Below are positions 10,761-23,050 of a stretch of DNA of 64,000 nt, piece by piece. The notes under the pieces were generated by a model. It worked only from the letters and a program-made list of their open reading frames with translations. It ran no database searches and was not told the DNA's origin. The stretch spans positions 106,919,760 through 106,983,759 of the forward strand of contig NC_080041.1 in assembly GCF_012489685.1 (NCBI RefSeq), read 5' to 3'. Source of the DNA: Lotus japonicus. Lineage: Eukaryota; Streptophyta; Magnoliopsida; Fabales; Fabaceae. Position numbers and translations under genes: made by a program. How positions within the stretch are numbered: position 1 is the stretch's first letter; each line of letters starts with the position of its first letter.

Positions 10761-11669
10761 CAATAAAATTGCAAGATCAACTTAGATTAGATGCTACTTC
10801 TTACTATAGTTTCTGTTTAGTGCTTTCTGTTCTGTTCTTAATTTATTTATTCTGTTTTCTATTGTAGAAAAAAAAAACTTTATTTTCATATCAGGAAGCG
10901 AATTGGGGAAGACGAAAGTAAACCATAGAAATGAAAATTGCAAGTATTTTCATTGAGTATGAAATCACTAACTGCTACTTAAGTGAGAGTAAAAGCTTAT
11001 TATCAGACTAATTAAAAGTAACTGAACTCTAAGTAACAACTATTATGACTATTAGCTACTGTTATATTGTTAGTATTTTTTCAGTTCCCCTGTTCAACCA
11101 AAAGTTTATCTAAAAAATGTTTAGTTTCCTTTCCTCTACTCTCTCCAGACCTAAAAAATTCTAAAATCCCCCAGAGTTTCTTATTATCTCTTACAAATTT
11201 CTCATTCTTACACATAGACATCAACAAAGAAAGAGGAAGATTAAAAAAACTTACTTGAGAACTGAGTGATCTGGAGAGGCTGAGGGAGAGTGAAATCAAG
11301 AGAGTGAGTGGCTTTTTATTTCGATGTTTGATTTGTTTCCATTCCTCTGTTGTGTGCTGCATTTGCTATCTATCTTCAATGTAGTGAGTGAGTGTGAGCT
11401 GGTAGTTCCATTTTTAGTAATAGGAAAATCATATGCATCTTCTCATTTTTGATTTGTTTTCTACTTTGTGAAAGTTGATTGTGATGAGCTTACCTAACCT
11501 ACCAGTGTGAGTGAGTTCAAAAGCTTTAATTAATTTTTAGAATTATTAGCTTACAGAGTAGTATTCTATTTCTAGCATTTATTCTTTTTTCCTGGAATAT
11601 GAGACTGTGATGTTTTTCATTTCCTGATTCTGGAAATGAGTATTGCGTGATCAACAATCCATCTATCCT
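10761..11669. other. Upstream region of HSP70 copy 1; nothing definite
   Basis: AT-rich, with CT/GA-rich patches around 11230-11340. No convincing heat-shock element or TATA position was fixed by eye. The open frames here look like composition artefacts. Confidence 0.4.
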
Positions 11670-11795
11670 GAAACAAGGAACCATAGCATAGTATAGCATA
11701 GCATGATAAACACCAAAACCTCTTTACTTGCTTGCTTGAGTTGTACGTAATGAAAACTGCACTACAAGTCACAGAGCAGCAGAATAGACGCACAA
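11670..11795 (-). repeat. Orphan HSP70-type leader sequence
   Basis: Read on the minus strand, this matches the HSP70 copy 3 leader: TGCAGTTTTCATTA, GTACAAC, then GAGGTTTTGGTGTTTATCAT and CTATGC, then GGTTCC. No HSP70 coding sequence follows directly; the next gene downstream, copy 1, has its own leader copy at 10680-10745. It looks like the relic of a duplicated promoter or leader. Confidence 0.5.
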
Positions 11796-13196
11796 GTTAT
11801 TTGTATGAGTTTAATTAATTGTGATCCACTCTTTTAAATTGATATCCAATCATACTAATCATACTATGTCAGATCCCCTTCTTAATTTTAACTACAATAA
11901 TAAAAATAAATGTTTTCTGATTAAACGGAAATCAAGTTGATATTTGTATTCAACTATTCATAAAACTTACACTGATGGGTGCACATTGTAGAGTTTAATT
12001 GTGACGCACCGTGTAAAATAATATTACAGTGTCATTCAATTATACTATGTCATGTAGGAGAAACAATTGCATTCATTTTTCCCATAGTTTCAAACTTTTA
12101 ATAGCTAAAAACTAAGCCTATGAACTAATATTTAATTTGGGGTTCATTATCAATTTTAATCCATGTATCTATAAGATAGTTCAAATTCGTCAATAGCCGG
12201 AATCATTTTTTTTTTTTTACTTTTATCCCTGCGTTTGGAGGATTTGTCGTTTAGTCTTTGCAGGAGGGCTTGCCTCCGATGACGGTGTCTAGTGGCAGAT
12301 CAAAACTGATATAACATTCTCACGTGTATAAGTGATGTTGATGTGACATGTTTACATAATGTTTAATAAAAAATAAAAATAATAATTAAAATCATGCGTT
12401 TTTTTGTAAAAATCAAAATCACAAAAAAAAAAAAAACTTTCCAGTACACTTAAAAACAAATTATCCTAAAAAAACAAATTATCATTATTAATCTCCAAAA
12501 TTTGATTTCAATAGCAAAAATATATGGAATACGTGTTTCTATTACTATCCCTATAACTAACAAGCTTTTATTAGATAGGAAACTTCGGATGTCCTTCACA
12601 CATACTAAATAATCAACATTTTTTTTTGAAAAGACTAAATAATTAACCTTATTGTAACTACAATTCTCAATATCCAGAATTTCATCTTCTCTCCACCATT
12701 TCTTCCTCAAATATGTCAAAAATCTAGAAACTCAATTTTCACCCAAAATCTTCACTAACCTCATCACCACATACTTCACCCAACAGCAAGATAGACTGTT
12801 CTTTGTCCTCTCATTGATAAATTTATTAAGTAAATGAATGCAGAATCATAATAGGGAAAACATAACAAAATTATGAAAAAATAAGATGGTTAAAAGTGTT
12901 CACTACACAAAGCGTGTTTATATATAAATATAAAAAAAAAGCCTGTGATAACTACCATTAGTGAAAGAACAAATAGCACAGAACAAGTGGTTAAAAAAGC
13001 TCTTGAGCAAACAGAATTAAACAAGCTTATATTGGGGGAGCAATTTCAGAAAGTAATTGGGGGCACAAGCTTCAGTTCATTTAAATCACCACATAAACAG
13101 GCTTATTAATTTAGTTTGTATTTCCTTATTCAAACTTCTTCACAGGGTAAAACTAATGCTTATAAATCAAACTAAATTAGAAAAGCTAATATAAAT
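11796..13196. other. Intergenic, no gene seen
   Basis: AT-rich, with homopolymer A and T runs at about 12209 and 12424 and text resembling degraded dispersed repeats around 12150-12400. No coding sequence or element boundaries could be supported. Confidence 0.4.
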
Positions 13197-13316
13197 TTGG
13201 GGGAGGTAGTCCAACAAGTGGTAGGAGCTGGGTGGACATATGGGTTGGGTAGGGGAAGGTCCAGGGATCGATCCCTAGCAGGTGCAATTTATCTTCCGAT
13301 GTACAAAAAAAAAAAA
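13197..13316 (+). mobile_element. SINE (tRNA-derived)
   Basis: Pol III box A-like CAACAAGTGGTAGGAGC is followed about 40 bp later by box B-like GATCGATCCC in GGTCCAGGGATCGATCCC. The element ends in a 12-bp A run. The flanks TTTGGGGGA (left) and ATTGGGGGA (right) look like a slightly diverged target duplication. Confidence 0.7.
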
Positions 13317-14016
13317 TTGGGGGAAGCATATCAGAAATACCATAGCTCATCACTCACTAATTACGTAAAATCAATTGCACAGAGAAATCCAAATTATATT
13401 CATTGCTCCAAAATTCAGTACCACTTTTCACCAGAAGGCTAATTGTGTTCATTCCCCAACAATCCCCTCCCACACTAACTACCCCCACCTCATGGCTTCT
13501 CTCCTCGCTCAAAACTTCAAATAAATCAATATTAGAAGTTACCTAATTCTTATCTTCTCAACCTAAGATACTGGTTTAGGAAAAGTTTACAAAGTTTATA
13601 ACTTCCAATTCAATTCCTACAATGACAGTAGCTTCTACTTGCACGTATAAAAGAAATCTTTGCTGGTCAAACAATGAGTAAAGGAGCAGGCATGCTTAAA
13701 AGTTAAAACTACAATTTTAAGTGATGACTTGTATTTATGAATTTGGCAAATGGTTTATCATAACGTATTTGATTCTGCTGTGAGAAGCAGAAGCCTCATA
13801 ATCTATTCTGGAAAGAAGTTACAAAGTATAGCTTCTTTGTTAACATGTTTTAATTTTACCTTGTGTCACCACCAATCCAAACATGCTCTCAATTAGTTAA
13901 GCTGTTAAGCAAATAAGGAAGAGCAAAGCTACAAGGTAAAACTGCCGTAAACACTGCTGTTAAACATGAGAAAGCTGAAATTAATGCATTCAAAGAAAAT
14001 GACTACAATTCTATTA
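13317..14016. other. Intergenic, including presumed 3' UTR of HSP70 copy 2
   Basis: No gene or repeat boundary was recognised. The last part precedes the stop codon of copy 2. Confidence 0.4.
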
Positions 14017-15129
14017 TTAATAACCCTCATCACTACCCTCATCAGTCAAACCATTGCTGATCCTAGCCATAGGAGATTCAGAAATTCTCTTAAGCTCCCT
14101 TAAAAACTCCACAAATGCTAATGCCTCTTCCTGCTGGGCATCTTCAAGCAAGTTTTTACCCATTAAAATTGCTGAGTTGATCTTAATTTGGTCCATTGGG
14201 GCAAGCTTAGATGTGAGACACTTGTTCTTCATAAGTTTTTTCACATCGTAAATGTAATCATCTAGAGCATTCATTGCTCTCACTTTCTTCTTAAACTTCA
14301 TATCTTCAGCCCTGTAGTTCTCAGCTTCTTCAATCAATCTTCTGATTTCTATGGCTGATAGCCTCTCACTGTCATTGGTTATGGTAATCTCATTCTTACT
14401 ACCGGTGATTTTTTCCTCAGCAGAAACAGTTAGAATACCATTCTCGTCAATAGCAAAGCATACATAAAGAGGATGACCACGAGGAGCAAGAGGAATGCCA
14501 GTAAGATTAAAAAAGCCCAACATATTGTTATCACTAGCTCTTGTTCTCTCACCCTCATATACGTCAATGAAGACACTGGATTGGTTATCTTCAACTGTAA
14601 TGTATGTATTCGTCTTCTTGACAGGAATGGTAGTGTTCCTAGGAATCACCACACTCATGATATCTCCTTCTAACGATGTTCCAAGTGAAAGAGGTGTAAC
14701 ATCCAAAAGCATCAAGTTTGGAACTTTCTTAACACCTTTACTCAACAAAGCAGCCTGAACAGCTGCACCATAAGCAACAGCCTCATCAGGATTAATGCTC
14801 TTGCAAAGATCCTTCCCATTGAAAGAATCCTTCAATAGTTGCTTCACTTTGGGAATCCTAGAAGAACCTCCAACAAGAACAACATCCTGCACACTACTCT
14901 TCTCCATCTTAGCATCATTAAGACACCTCTCAACGATCTCCGTACATTTAGAAAAAAGGTCAATGATGAGTTGCTCAAACCTGGCACGAGTGATTGATGA
15001 ACAGAAGTCAATCCCTTGATATATAGCTTCTAGTTCAATTGAGGTCTCAGTCTCAAATGAAAGTGTCCTTTTAGCTCTCTCACAGGCACTTCTTAACCTC
15101 CTCAGGGCTCTTGGGTTACCATTAAGATC

Positions 15130-15973
15130 TGTTGTGTGGGTCACCAATAAGTGAGCCCACTTGGATATATTAAAAAGGAAAAAAAAAGGAATTGAAGAAT
15201 TTGGACAGTGCTTATGTGGTGTGAAGGAAAAATTCTCTAGATTGAGAATTGAATTGCTAACGTTCATGTGGGAAGAAAAGAATCCTTGGAAAAGCAAGGA
15301 ATTGATTACCCTCTGAATGTACCGTTAGAATGGTACCGTTAGAGAAGACTAGAATTCTCTATAAATAGAGAATTGGTGAAGCACATCATACACAAGAGAT
15401 AGAGACACAGGAAGCGAGAGAGAGAAAAGAAGCCTCGCAAGAAAAACAAAAAAGGAACGAAACAGTGAGTGACAGAGAGAAGAAGACTGGTCCATTCGCA
15501 GAGGAGTGATACAGCAAAGGTGCTCTGATTTGAGTGAGATTACAGTGTGTGAATCCTGTCAATGTGCTGCTAATATTAGTATTTTTTTTTTTTGGTGTTT
15601 TGTCTTCTCTTTGTACTGTTTCAGTGTATCATTGGGGTAAGATTTACTCTGTTGTTATCCACCTTATTGGTGAAGATTGTAATTGTTTTGTTGATCCCTG
15701 GTGGCTCCAGGAAGACCTGTGGTGTATCCCATTAATTTATTAGTGGACAATTTTACTGGCTTGGTCCCGTGGGGTTTTTACCTCTTTGAGGGTTTTCCCC
15801 ACGTTAAAATAATTCTAGTGTCTCTTGCATTTTATTTGTTCTGTTCTGTGCTTACTAATTGTTGCCTGAGTTGTTTGTTTGTAGCCTATTTTAATTGCAC
15901 GCAGGGGAAAAGTCGATCTAGGAGCTTCCGCTAATTGTTGTCAGATTCTATTATTTGCCATCTTTCCCCAACA
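15130..15973 (+). repeat. copia-1 5' LTR
   Basis: 844 bp, TG...CA. It carries a TATA box at about 15358-15366 (CTATAAATAG) inside a palindrome whose arms are AATTCTCTA and TAGAGAATT. A second AATTCTC/GAGAATT inverted pair lies at 15231-15250, and a direct repeat of ACCGTTAGA at 15321-15344. Confidence 0.92.
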
Positions 15974-15975
15974 AC

Positions 15976-15987
15976 TGGTATCAGAGC
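15976..15987 (+). other. copia-1 primer-binding site
   Basis: TGGTATCAGAGC, two bases after the 5' LTR. This is the usual plant copia match to the 3' end of initiator methionine tRNA. Confidence 0.9.
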
Positions 15988-16018
15988 TCCGGTTGGAGTT
16001 CTGTTTGGTGCTCTTAAA

Positions 16019-19000
16019 ATGGGTGAAGGTGATGTTGCTGGTACTATGCTGAAATTGGATTCTTCCAATTATTCCATGTGGAAATCCCGAATGGAAGACT
16101 TGCTGTTCTGTAAAGACTTGTATGATCCCATTGACGGAAATGGCACTAAACCAGCAGATAAATCTGATGCAGATTGGACAAAGGCAAACAGGAAAACTAT
16201 TGGTATGATCAGGCAGTGGATAGATCAAAGTATCTATCATCATGTGGCTAGTGAGACTAATGCTCACAGTTTATGGAAGAAATTGAAGGACATGTTTGAG
16301 TCCAAAAATGCACAGAACAAGGTATTTCTATTCCGAAGATTGGTGAATCTGAAGTACAAGGATGGTTCTTCAGTTGCTGAGCATATGAGCAGTTTCCAGA
16401 ATATTGTGAATCAGTTGACCACAATAGAGATTGACTTATCTGATGAGCTACTTGCACTGTTGTTGCTTAGTTCATTACCAGACGGTTGGGAGACATTGGT
16501 GGTATCTCTGAGTAACTCCACCAATGGAAAGATGAGTCTTAGCACTGTTAAAGAAGCTCTTCTGAATGAAGAAATCAGGAGAAAGGGACACGAGATGTCT
16601 AGTTCATCGGCTCATACAGAAGCTTTATTTGTTGAGTCACGGGGGAGAAGCCAACATAGAAATTTTCATAAATCATATGACCGGAGCAAGTCAAGAGGAA
16701 GTTCAAGGACCAGAAAAGACATCAAGTGCTTCAATTGTAATAGAATGGGACACATGCAAAGAGAATGCAGATTTCAGAAAAGAGGTAAATCATGGGAAAG
16801 AGGCGATGATAAGAAAGAAGATAAAGAGACTGTTGCAGTTGTATCTGATGGTGAAGTTGTTGCTGTTTTTCAAGATGATTATGTTAATCTCACATGCCAA
16901 GATAATGAATGGGTTGTTGATTCTGCTGCCTCATTTCATGTTACTCCTCATCGTGAGTATTTTACATCATACACTGCTGGAGACTTTGGGCAGGTGAAGA
17001 TGGGTAATCAAGGGGTGAGCAAGATTGCTGGCATTGGAGATATATGGGTAGAAACTAATATTGGATGCAAGCTGCACTTGAAGAACGTCAGACACATTCC
17101 TGACATACGCCTCAACTTGATTTCTGTACAAGTACTTGATGAAGAAGGTTACCATAATTTCTTTGGTGATGGCAAATGGAAGTGCACCAAGGGGACTTTG
17201 GTGGTAGCAAAAGGAGTGAAGAAAAACACTCTTTATTGGACTTCCACAAAAATGGCAGCACCTCAAGTGAATGCAATTGAGGGTGTTCTACGGAGCTATG
17301 GCATAAGCGGCTCGGTCACTTGAGTGAGAAGGGACTTGCTACTCTTGCAAGGAAAAATCTGCTTCCGGTGAAAGGTACATCTCTTAAAACTTGCTCTGAT
17401 TGTATTGTTGGTAAACAACATAGAGTTTCTTTCCATACTCACCCTCCTCATAGGAGGTCACATATCTTGGATTTAGTTCACACTGATGTTTGCTCTATGG
17501 GTGCTGAATCCCTTAGTGGTTATTCATATTATGTTACATTTATTGATGATCACTCTAGAAAAGTGTGGGCTTTTGTTTTGAAATCCAAAGACCAGGTACT
17601 TGATGTGTTCAAACACTTCCATGCAAGTGTGGAAAGAGAAACAGGTAAACTGCTTAAATGTGTCAGAGCAGATAATGGTGGTGAGTACAGGGGGCCATTT
17701 GAGAATTATTGCAGGGAACATGGAATCAAGCTTGAGAAGACAGTTCCGAAGATTCCACAGCATAATGGAATTGCAGAGAGAATGAATCGCACAATTAATG
17801 ACAGAATCAGGTGCATGCTCTCTCATGCAAAGTTGTCTAAATCCTTCTGGGGTGAAGCATTGAGAACTGCAGTAGATTTGATCAACCTTTCTCCTTCAAT
17901 TCCTCTTGATGGCAATGTTCCTGAGAGGGTATGGCGAGGGAAAGATGTCTCATACAAACATTTGAGAGTATTTGGCTGCAAGACATTTGTTCATACTCCC
18001 AGAGATGAGAGATCCAAGCTTGATGGTAAGTCTAAACAATGTATCTTCTTAGGTTATGGTCGTGATGATTTTGGTTACAGGTTTTGGGATCCAGTTGACA
18101 AGAAAGTTATTAGAAGCAGAGATGCTGTTTTTCTTGAAGACCAGACCATTGAAGATATTGACAAGAATGAGAAGCAGAAACAAGTTGTTCACAGGTACAT
18201 TGATGTTGAGTCAGAGCCTCCTGCCAGAGTCACTAGTGACGGGGGAGATGTGAATGCAGATGTGAACAATGCAGTTGATGTTCCTGAGCCCCAGGTTGAT
18301 GAACCAGTTGAGCAAAATCCACCACAACAATCTCCAGAGCCTCTCGTGAGAAGATCGACTAGAGATCGTCATCCTTCACAAAGATATTCTCCTCATGAGT
18401 ATGTGATGCTAACTGACGGGGGAGAACCAGAATGCTACGAAGAAGCTATGTCACATGAAGAGAAAGAGAAGTGGACCAAAGCCATGCAAGAAGAGATGAA
18501 ATCCTTGCATGAGAACCACACTTTTGAGTTAGTGAAGCTGCCGCATGGTAAGAAAGCACTCAAGAACAAGTGGGTGTTTAAGTTGAAATCAGAAGAAAAT
18601 AGCTCACAGCCAAGATACAAGGCAAGGTTAGTTGTGAAAGGCTTCAGTCAGAAGAAAGGTGTTGATTTTGAAGAAATATTCTCGCCTGTGGTCAAGATGT
18701 CTTCAATCAGAGTTGTACTTGGTTTGGCAGCCAGTTTGAATTTAGAGGTTGAGCAACTTGATGTGAAGACCGCTTTTCTCCATGGTGATTTGGAGGAAGA
18801 AATATATATGGAGCAGCCTGAAGGTTTCACAGTCAAAGGAAAAGAGAAGTTTGTCTGCAGACTGAAAAAGAGCTTGTATGGTCTTAAACAAGCTCCGAGG
18901 CAATGGTATAAGAAATTTGATTCCTTCATGGTGGATCACGGGTATGTTAAAACCTCTTCTGATCATTGTGTATTTGTGAAGAAATTTTCTGATGATAAAT

Positions 19001-19992
19001 TTATTATTCTCTTGCTTTATGTCGATGACATGTTGATTGTTGGTCATGACATGAGAGAGATTGAAAATCTTAAAAGAGAGTTGAGTAAATCCTTTGCAAT
19101 GAAGGATTTGGGTCCTGCAAAGCAAATCCTTGGCATGAGAATTATCCGTGACAGGAAGAATGGCAAATTATGGTTATCACAGCAAAAGTACATAGAGAAG
19201 GTATTGGAGAGGTTTAATATGGGGACTTCCAAATCAGTTGGAACACCACTTGCAGGTCACTTCAAGTTAAGCTCTCTACAGTGTCCTACAAGTGAGGAAG
19301 ATAAAGAAGAAATGCAGAAAATTCCGTATGCATCTGCGGTTGGCAGTTTAATGTATGCGATGGTGTGCACACGACCAGATATTGCTCATGCAGTTGGAGT
19401 GGTCAGTCGTTTCCTCTCTAATCCTGGTAAAGAGCATTGGCAAGCTGTAAAGTGGATACTCAGGTATCTCAAAGGTACTTCTAAAGTCTGTTTGTGCTTT
19501 GGAAGTGGTAAGCCTGTGTTAGATGGTTTCACAGATGCAGATATGGCTGGTGATGTTGATTCCAGGAAGTCTACTTCTGGATATATGATGACTTTTGCAG
19601 GAGGTGCAGTTTCATGGCAATCCAGATTGCAAAAATGTGTTGCTTTGTCTACTACAGAAGCAGAGTATATTGCTACAACAGAAGCTGCAAAGGAACTCTT
19701 GTGGATGTAGAAATTCCTACAAGAGTTGGGTCTCTCTCAGGAGAAATTTGTCTTATACTGTGACAGTCAGAGTGCAATCCATCTCAGCAAGAACTCGACT
19801 TTTCATTCAAGGTCGAAGCATATTGAAGTTCGGTATCATTAGATACGTGATGCGCTGGAGATGAAGCAATTTTCATTAGAGAAAATTCATACTGATGAGA
19901 ATGGTTCAGATATGATGACAAAGGCCTTACCTATGGAGAAGTTTTCTACTTGTAGAAAGAAAGCAGGTTTGGTTGCCTATGGCCTCACTTGA
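16019..19992 (+). pseudogene. copia-1 gag-pol, broken by a frameshift and two stops
   Basis: Begins MGEGDVAGTMLKLDSSNYS. The Gag domain carries a CCHC knuckle (CFNCNRMGHMQREC). The aspartic protease is DSAASFHVTP, followed by the GAG-pre-integrase zinc motif (HKRLGH...TCSDC). The integrase core has HTDVC, DNGGEY and NGIAERMNRT; the RT has YVDDMLIVG, and the RNase H has TDADMAGDVDSRKSTSGY. Three lesions: a one-base frameshift at about 17280-17296 that ends the gag frame at 17323, a TAG at 19708-19710 where Lys is expected, and a TAG at 19840-19842 where Trp is expected. The last frame would end at TGA 19990. This copy cannot make a complete Pol, although its LTRs are only about 1.4% diverged. 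Confidence 0.92.
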
Positions 19993-20009
19993 TTGGTGAG
20001 GGGGAGAAT

Positions 20010-20856
20010 TGTTGTGTGGGTCACCAATAAGTGAGCCCACTTGGATATATTAAAAAGGAAAAAAAATGGAATTGAAGAATTTGGACGGTGCTTATGTGGT
20101 GTGAAGGAAAAATTCTCTAGATTGAGAATTGAATTGCTAACGTTCATGTGGGAAGAAAAGAATCCTTGGAAAAGCAAGGAATTGATTACCCTCTGAATGT
20201 ACCGTTAGAATGGTACCGTTAGAGAAGACTAGAATTCTCTATAAATAGAGAATTGGTGAAGCACATCATACACAAGAGATAGAGACACAGGAAGCGAGAG
20301 AGAGAAAAGAAGCCTCGCAAGAAAAACAAAAAAGGAACGAAACAGTGAGTGACAGAGAGGAGAAGACTGGTCCATTCGCAGAGGAGTGATACATACAGCA
20401 AAGGTGCTCTGATTTGAGTGAGATTACAGTATGTGAATCCTGTCAATGTGCTGGTAATATTAGTATTTTTTTTTTTGGTGTTTTGTCTTCTCTTTGTACT
20501 GTTTCAGTGTATCATTGGGGTAAAATTTACTCTGTTGTTATCCACCTTATTGGTGAAGATTGTAATTGTTTTGTTGATCCCTGGTGGCTCCCGGAAGACC
20601 TGTGGTGTATCCCATTAATTTATTAGTGGAGAATTTTACTAGCTTGGTCCCGTGGGGTTTTTACCTCTTTGAGGGTTTTCCCCACGTTAAAATAATTCTA
20701 GTGTCTCTTGCATTTTATTTGTTCTGTTCTGTGCTTACTAATTGTTGTCTGAGTTGTTTGTTTGTAGCCTATTTTAATTGCACGCAGGGGAAAAATCGAT
20801 CCAGGAGCTTCCGCTAATTGTTGTCAGATTCTATTATTTGCCATCTTTCCCCAACA
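20010..20856 (+). repeat. copia-1 3' LTR
   Basis: 847 bp. It matches the 5' LTR apart from about a dozen substitutions, a 4-bp insertion (TACA in GATACATACAGC) and one T in a T run. Confidence 0.92.
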
Positions 20857-21884
20857 AGATCCACTTTGTTCTTCCTCTTGAACTCCTTCACAAAATGGTC
20901 AACCATTCTGTTATCGAAGTCCTCTCCTCCGAGGTGAGTATCCCCAGAAGTGGCCTTCACTTCAAAGTTATCATCTTTTATTGTCAAAAGAGAAACATCA
21001 AAAGTGCCGCCACCAAGATCAAAGATGAAAACATTCCGCTCACCAACAAGATTGGCTCTCTTTTGAAGGCCATATGCAAGAGCTGCAGCAGTTGGCTCAT
21101 TGATTATCCGCATAACATTCAGGCCAGCAATGGTGCCAGCATCTTTGGTGGCTTTTCGTTGAGCATCATTGAAATAAGCAGGCACAGTAACCACTGCATT
21201 CTTCACAGATGACTCTAAAAAGGCCTCAGCAATCTCCTTCATTTTTGAGAGTACCATGGATGAGATTTCCTCAGGAACAAGCTTCTTCTCCTCACCCTTG
21301 TGCTTAACAACAATCATGGGTTTGTCATCAGTACCAGCAATAACCTTAAAGGGCCACAGCTTAACATCTTCTTGAATAACTGAATCGCTGTATTTCCTAC
21401 CAATTAACCTCTTAGCATCTGCAAAAGTCAAAAAAAAAAATCGTGTATAATTTTTTTATCATAAATAAAGAGCAGTGATAAAAACTGAAAATGGAGAGAC
21501 TCGATCAAAAGAAAACAAAATGCCAAAGACAGTGTTGGTTGGGTTTGTGGCAGCCTGATTTTTTGCAGCATCTCCAATCAGCCTTTGGGTATCAGTGAAA
21601 GCAACAAAAGAGGGAGTGGTTCTATTTCCTTGCTCATTGTGGATGATCTCAGCTCTATCATTCTGCTCCTGCCATACAGCAACACATGAATATGTGGTGC
21701 CTAAATCAATTCCTATTGCAGGTCCCTCATATTTTGTGGCCATTCTCTCTCAAGTGACTGAAGACTGTTCTATAGAAGAAACGAATTCAGGGTGTGTTAG
21801 ACAAATAGCATATTGCTGAATATTAACAGGTTGGTTTTTATAATTGAATATGAAAATGAGATGAATGTGAAAAGTTAAAGCTGC

Positions 21885-22580
21885 ATACACGCATGTATCT
21901 TGATTCCATAAATTGAATTTGTATCTTCCAATCAGAAGTCGGAATTTATTATCACCAGTAACTAACAGAGTCCCTTCGTGTACAGTCTATGGAAAAACCG
22001 AAAGCCTTCAAGTTATAGTGTTAAGAGCCTCTTTAATGGTAGTATCTAATGTTAAATACATACTCATATGAGTATCTATTACCATTGGAGTACATATTCA
22101 ATTCCAACATGGCAAAGATGAGTATGTGGGAATAGATACTCTACACTAGACTTAAAAGGTGAGCTTGTATTTATTACAAGCACTTACAATTAATTAAAAT
22201 GTAGATAAATTATAAAATATACAAATGTGATGTTGATGGTGGGATCCACTATATAAACTTTTAAAAGTTGTTGGGTTGGAGTAAAAAGTTAATAAAATGG
22301 GGTAGATGATGTGACATTATGGGAAATTAATAAAATGATGTGTAAATATTTTAGTGAGTATGGTGGATGTAGATGCTCTAAATACATTAATTATACTTTT
22401 CCTCCTTCAAGGTCGCATGGTAAGATTTTCAATTTCTTATGTAAGCAAATCTGTTATCCACTGTTCATTGTCATTATATTAATAGTTGTGACTTCTCGGT
22501 TTCTTCTCATTCTGCTATAATGTCCACACATAAAAGAAAAACACGTTCATACATGGCATGGCGGTTGGATTCTACATGAG
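21885..22580. repeat. Segmental duplication, copy B, upstream of HSP70 copy 2
   Basis: Colinear with 6122-6480 outside the MITE at 22025-22378. The empty site in the partner confirms the MITE boundaries. Confidence 0.7.
22025..22378. mobile_element. Tourist-like (PIF/Harbinger) MITE, 354 bp
   Basis: Ends GAGCCTCTTTAATGG and ...GTAGATGCTC, flanked by TAA at 22022-22024 and 22379-22381. The 3-bp TAA target site and the GAGC termini are typical of Tourist elements. No coding capacity. Confidence 0.75.
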
Positions 22581-22824
22581 TCACTCTAGGGGAGAGAATT
22601 TATTTAACCAACATGCCTTTCATGTTACAAACTAGTACTACCTCCGGTCCTTTTTATAAGAAACACTTTGGCAATTTTTTTTTTGTCCTTTTTATAAGAA
22701 ACACTCTCATTAAATTAAGTCAAATAATTCATTCCAATGCAAAGAGACCTATTCCCCGTGCAAAAATTTGGATGGAAAGTGCAAGCACCCAATAGCTATT
22801 GTCAACATTTATGGTAATTAGCAT

Positions 22825-23050
22825 TGTTCCGGTATGGAACCGCAGACTAAGGCTAACCAATATCGAGAGCAAGCGAGAGTAAACAAAGCGAGTAAAAATG
22901 CGTGAAATGATAGGATCCTCGCCGCTTGGGCGGTCCTTCTTTATTTATAGTTGGGTTTTGATCCGGTTGGATCATGGGTTACCCGGCCCATTTAATACAT
23001 GATTCGGTCAGCCTAAGTAATATACATATTGATCAGCCCATACCAGACCA
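22825..23050 (-). repeat. gypsy 3' LTR (left copy)
   Basis: Plus strand TGTTCCGGTATGG...CATACCAGACCA. The two ends form an imperfect inverted repeat (TGTTCCGGTATGG against TGGTCTGGTATGG). Confidence 0.92.

Larger units (their letters stand above)
15130..20856 (+). mobile_element. Ty1/copia retrotransposon (copia-1) inserted in HSP70 copy 2
   Basis: The 5' LTR is 15130-15973 and the 3' LTR 20010-20856. Both start TGTTGTGTGG and end CCCCAACA. The 5-bp target duplication AGATC is found at 15125-15129 and 20857-20861. A primer-binding site for initiator Met tRNA and a purine tract (GGTGAGGGGGAGAA) before the 3' LTR are present. The element is opposite in orientation to the host gene. By eye the LTRs differ by about 12 substitutions and two indels (4 bp and 1 bp) in 844-847 bp. 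Domain order PR-INT-RT-RNaseH places it in Ty1/copia; the RT and Gag style resembles the Tork/Tnt1 group (inference). Confidence 0.95.
14017..21743 (-). pseudogene. HSP70 copy 2, exon 2 split by a Ty1/copia insertion
   Basis: HSP70-type chaperone gene. Exon 1 is 21524-21743 (220 nt, [19 protein letters not shown]). Exon 2 is 20857-21418 continued at 14017-15124. Removing the element and one copy of the 5-bp duplication gives 1890 nt in one frame, 629 residues, so no other coding lesion is present. The signatures [15 protein letters not shown] and [17 protein letters not shown] are intact. The protein ends NGLTDEGSDEGY with no EEVD. The intron (21419-21523) starts GC (TTTG|GCATTT) where copies 1 and 3 have GT, so it is either a GC-AG intron with a poor consensus or a splice mutation. 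In its present state translation would run into LTR sequence and stop soon after KRKNKVDL. Confidence 0.9.

Noticed and set aside
15935..16018. Upstream start for copia-1 gag at 15935
   Set aside because: It lies within the LTR and runs across the primer-binding site; the ATG at 16019 fits.
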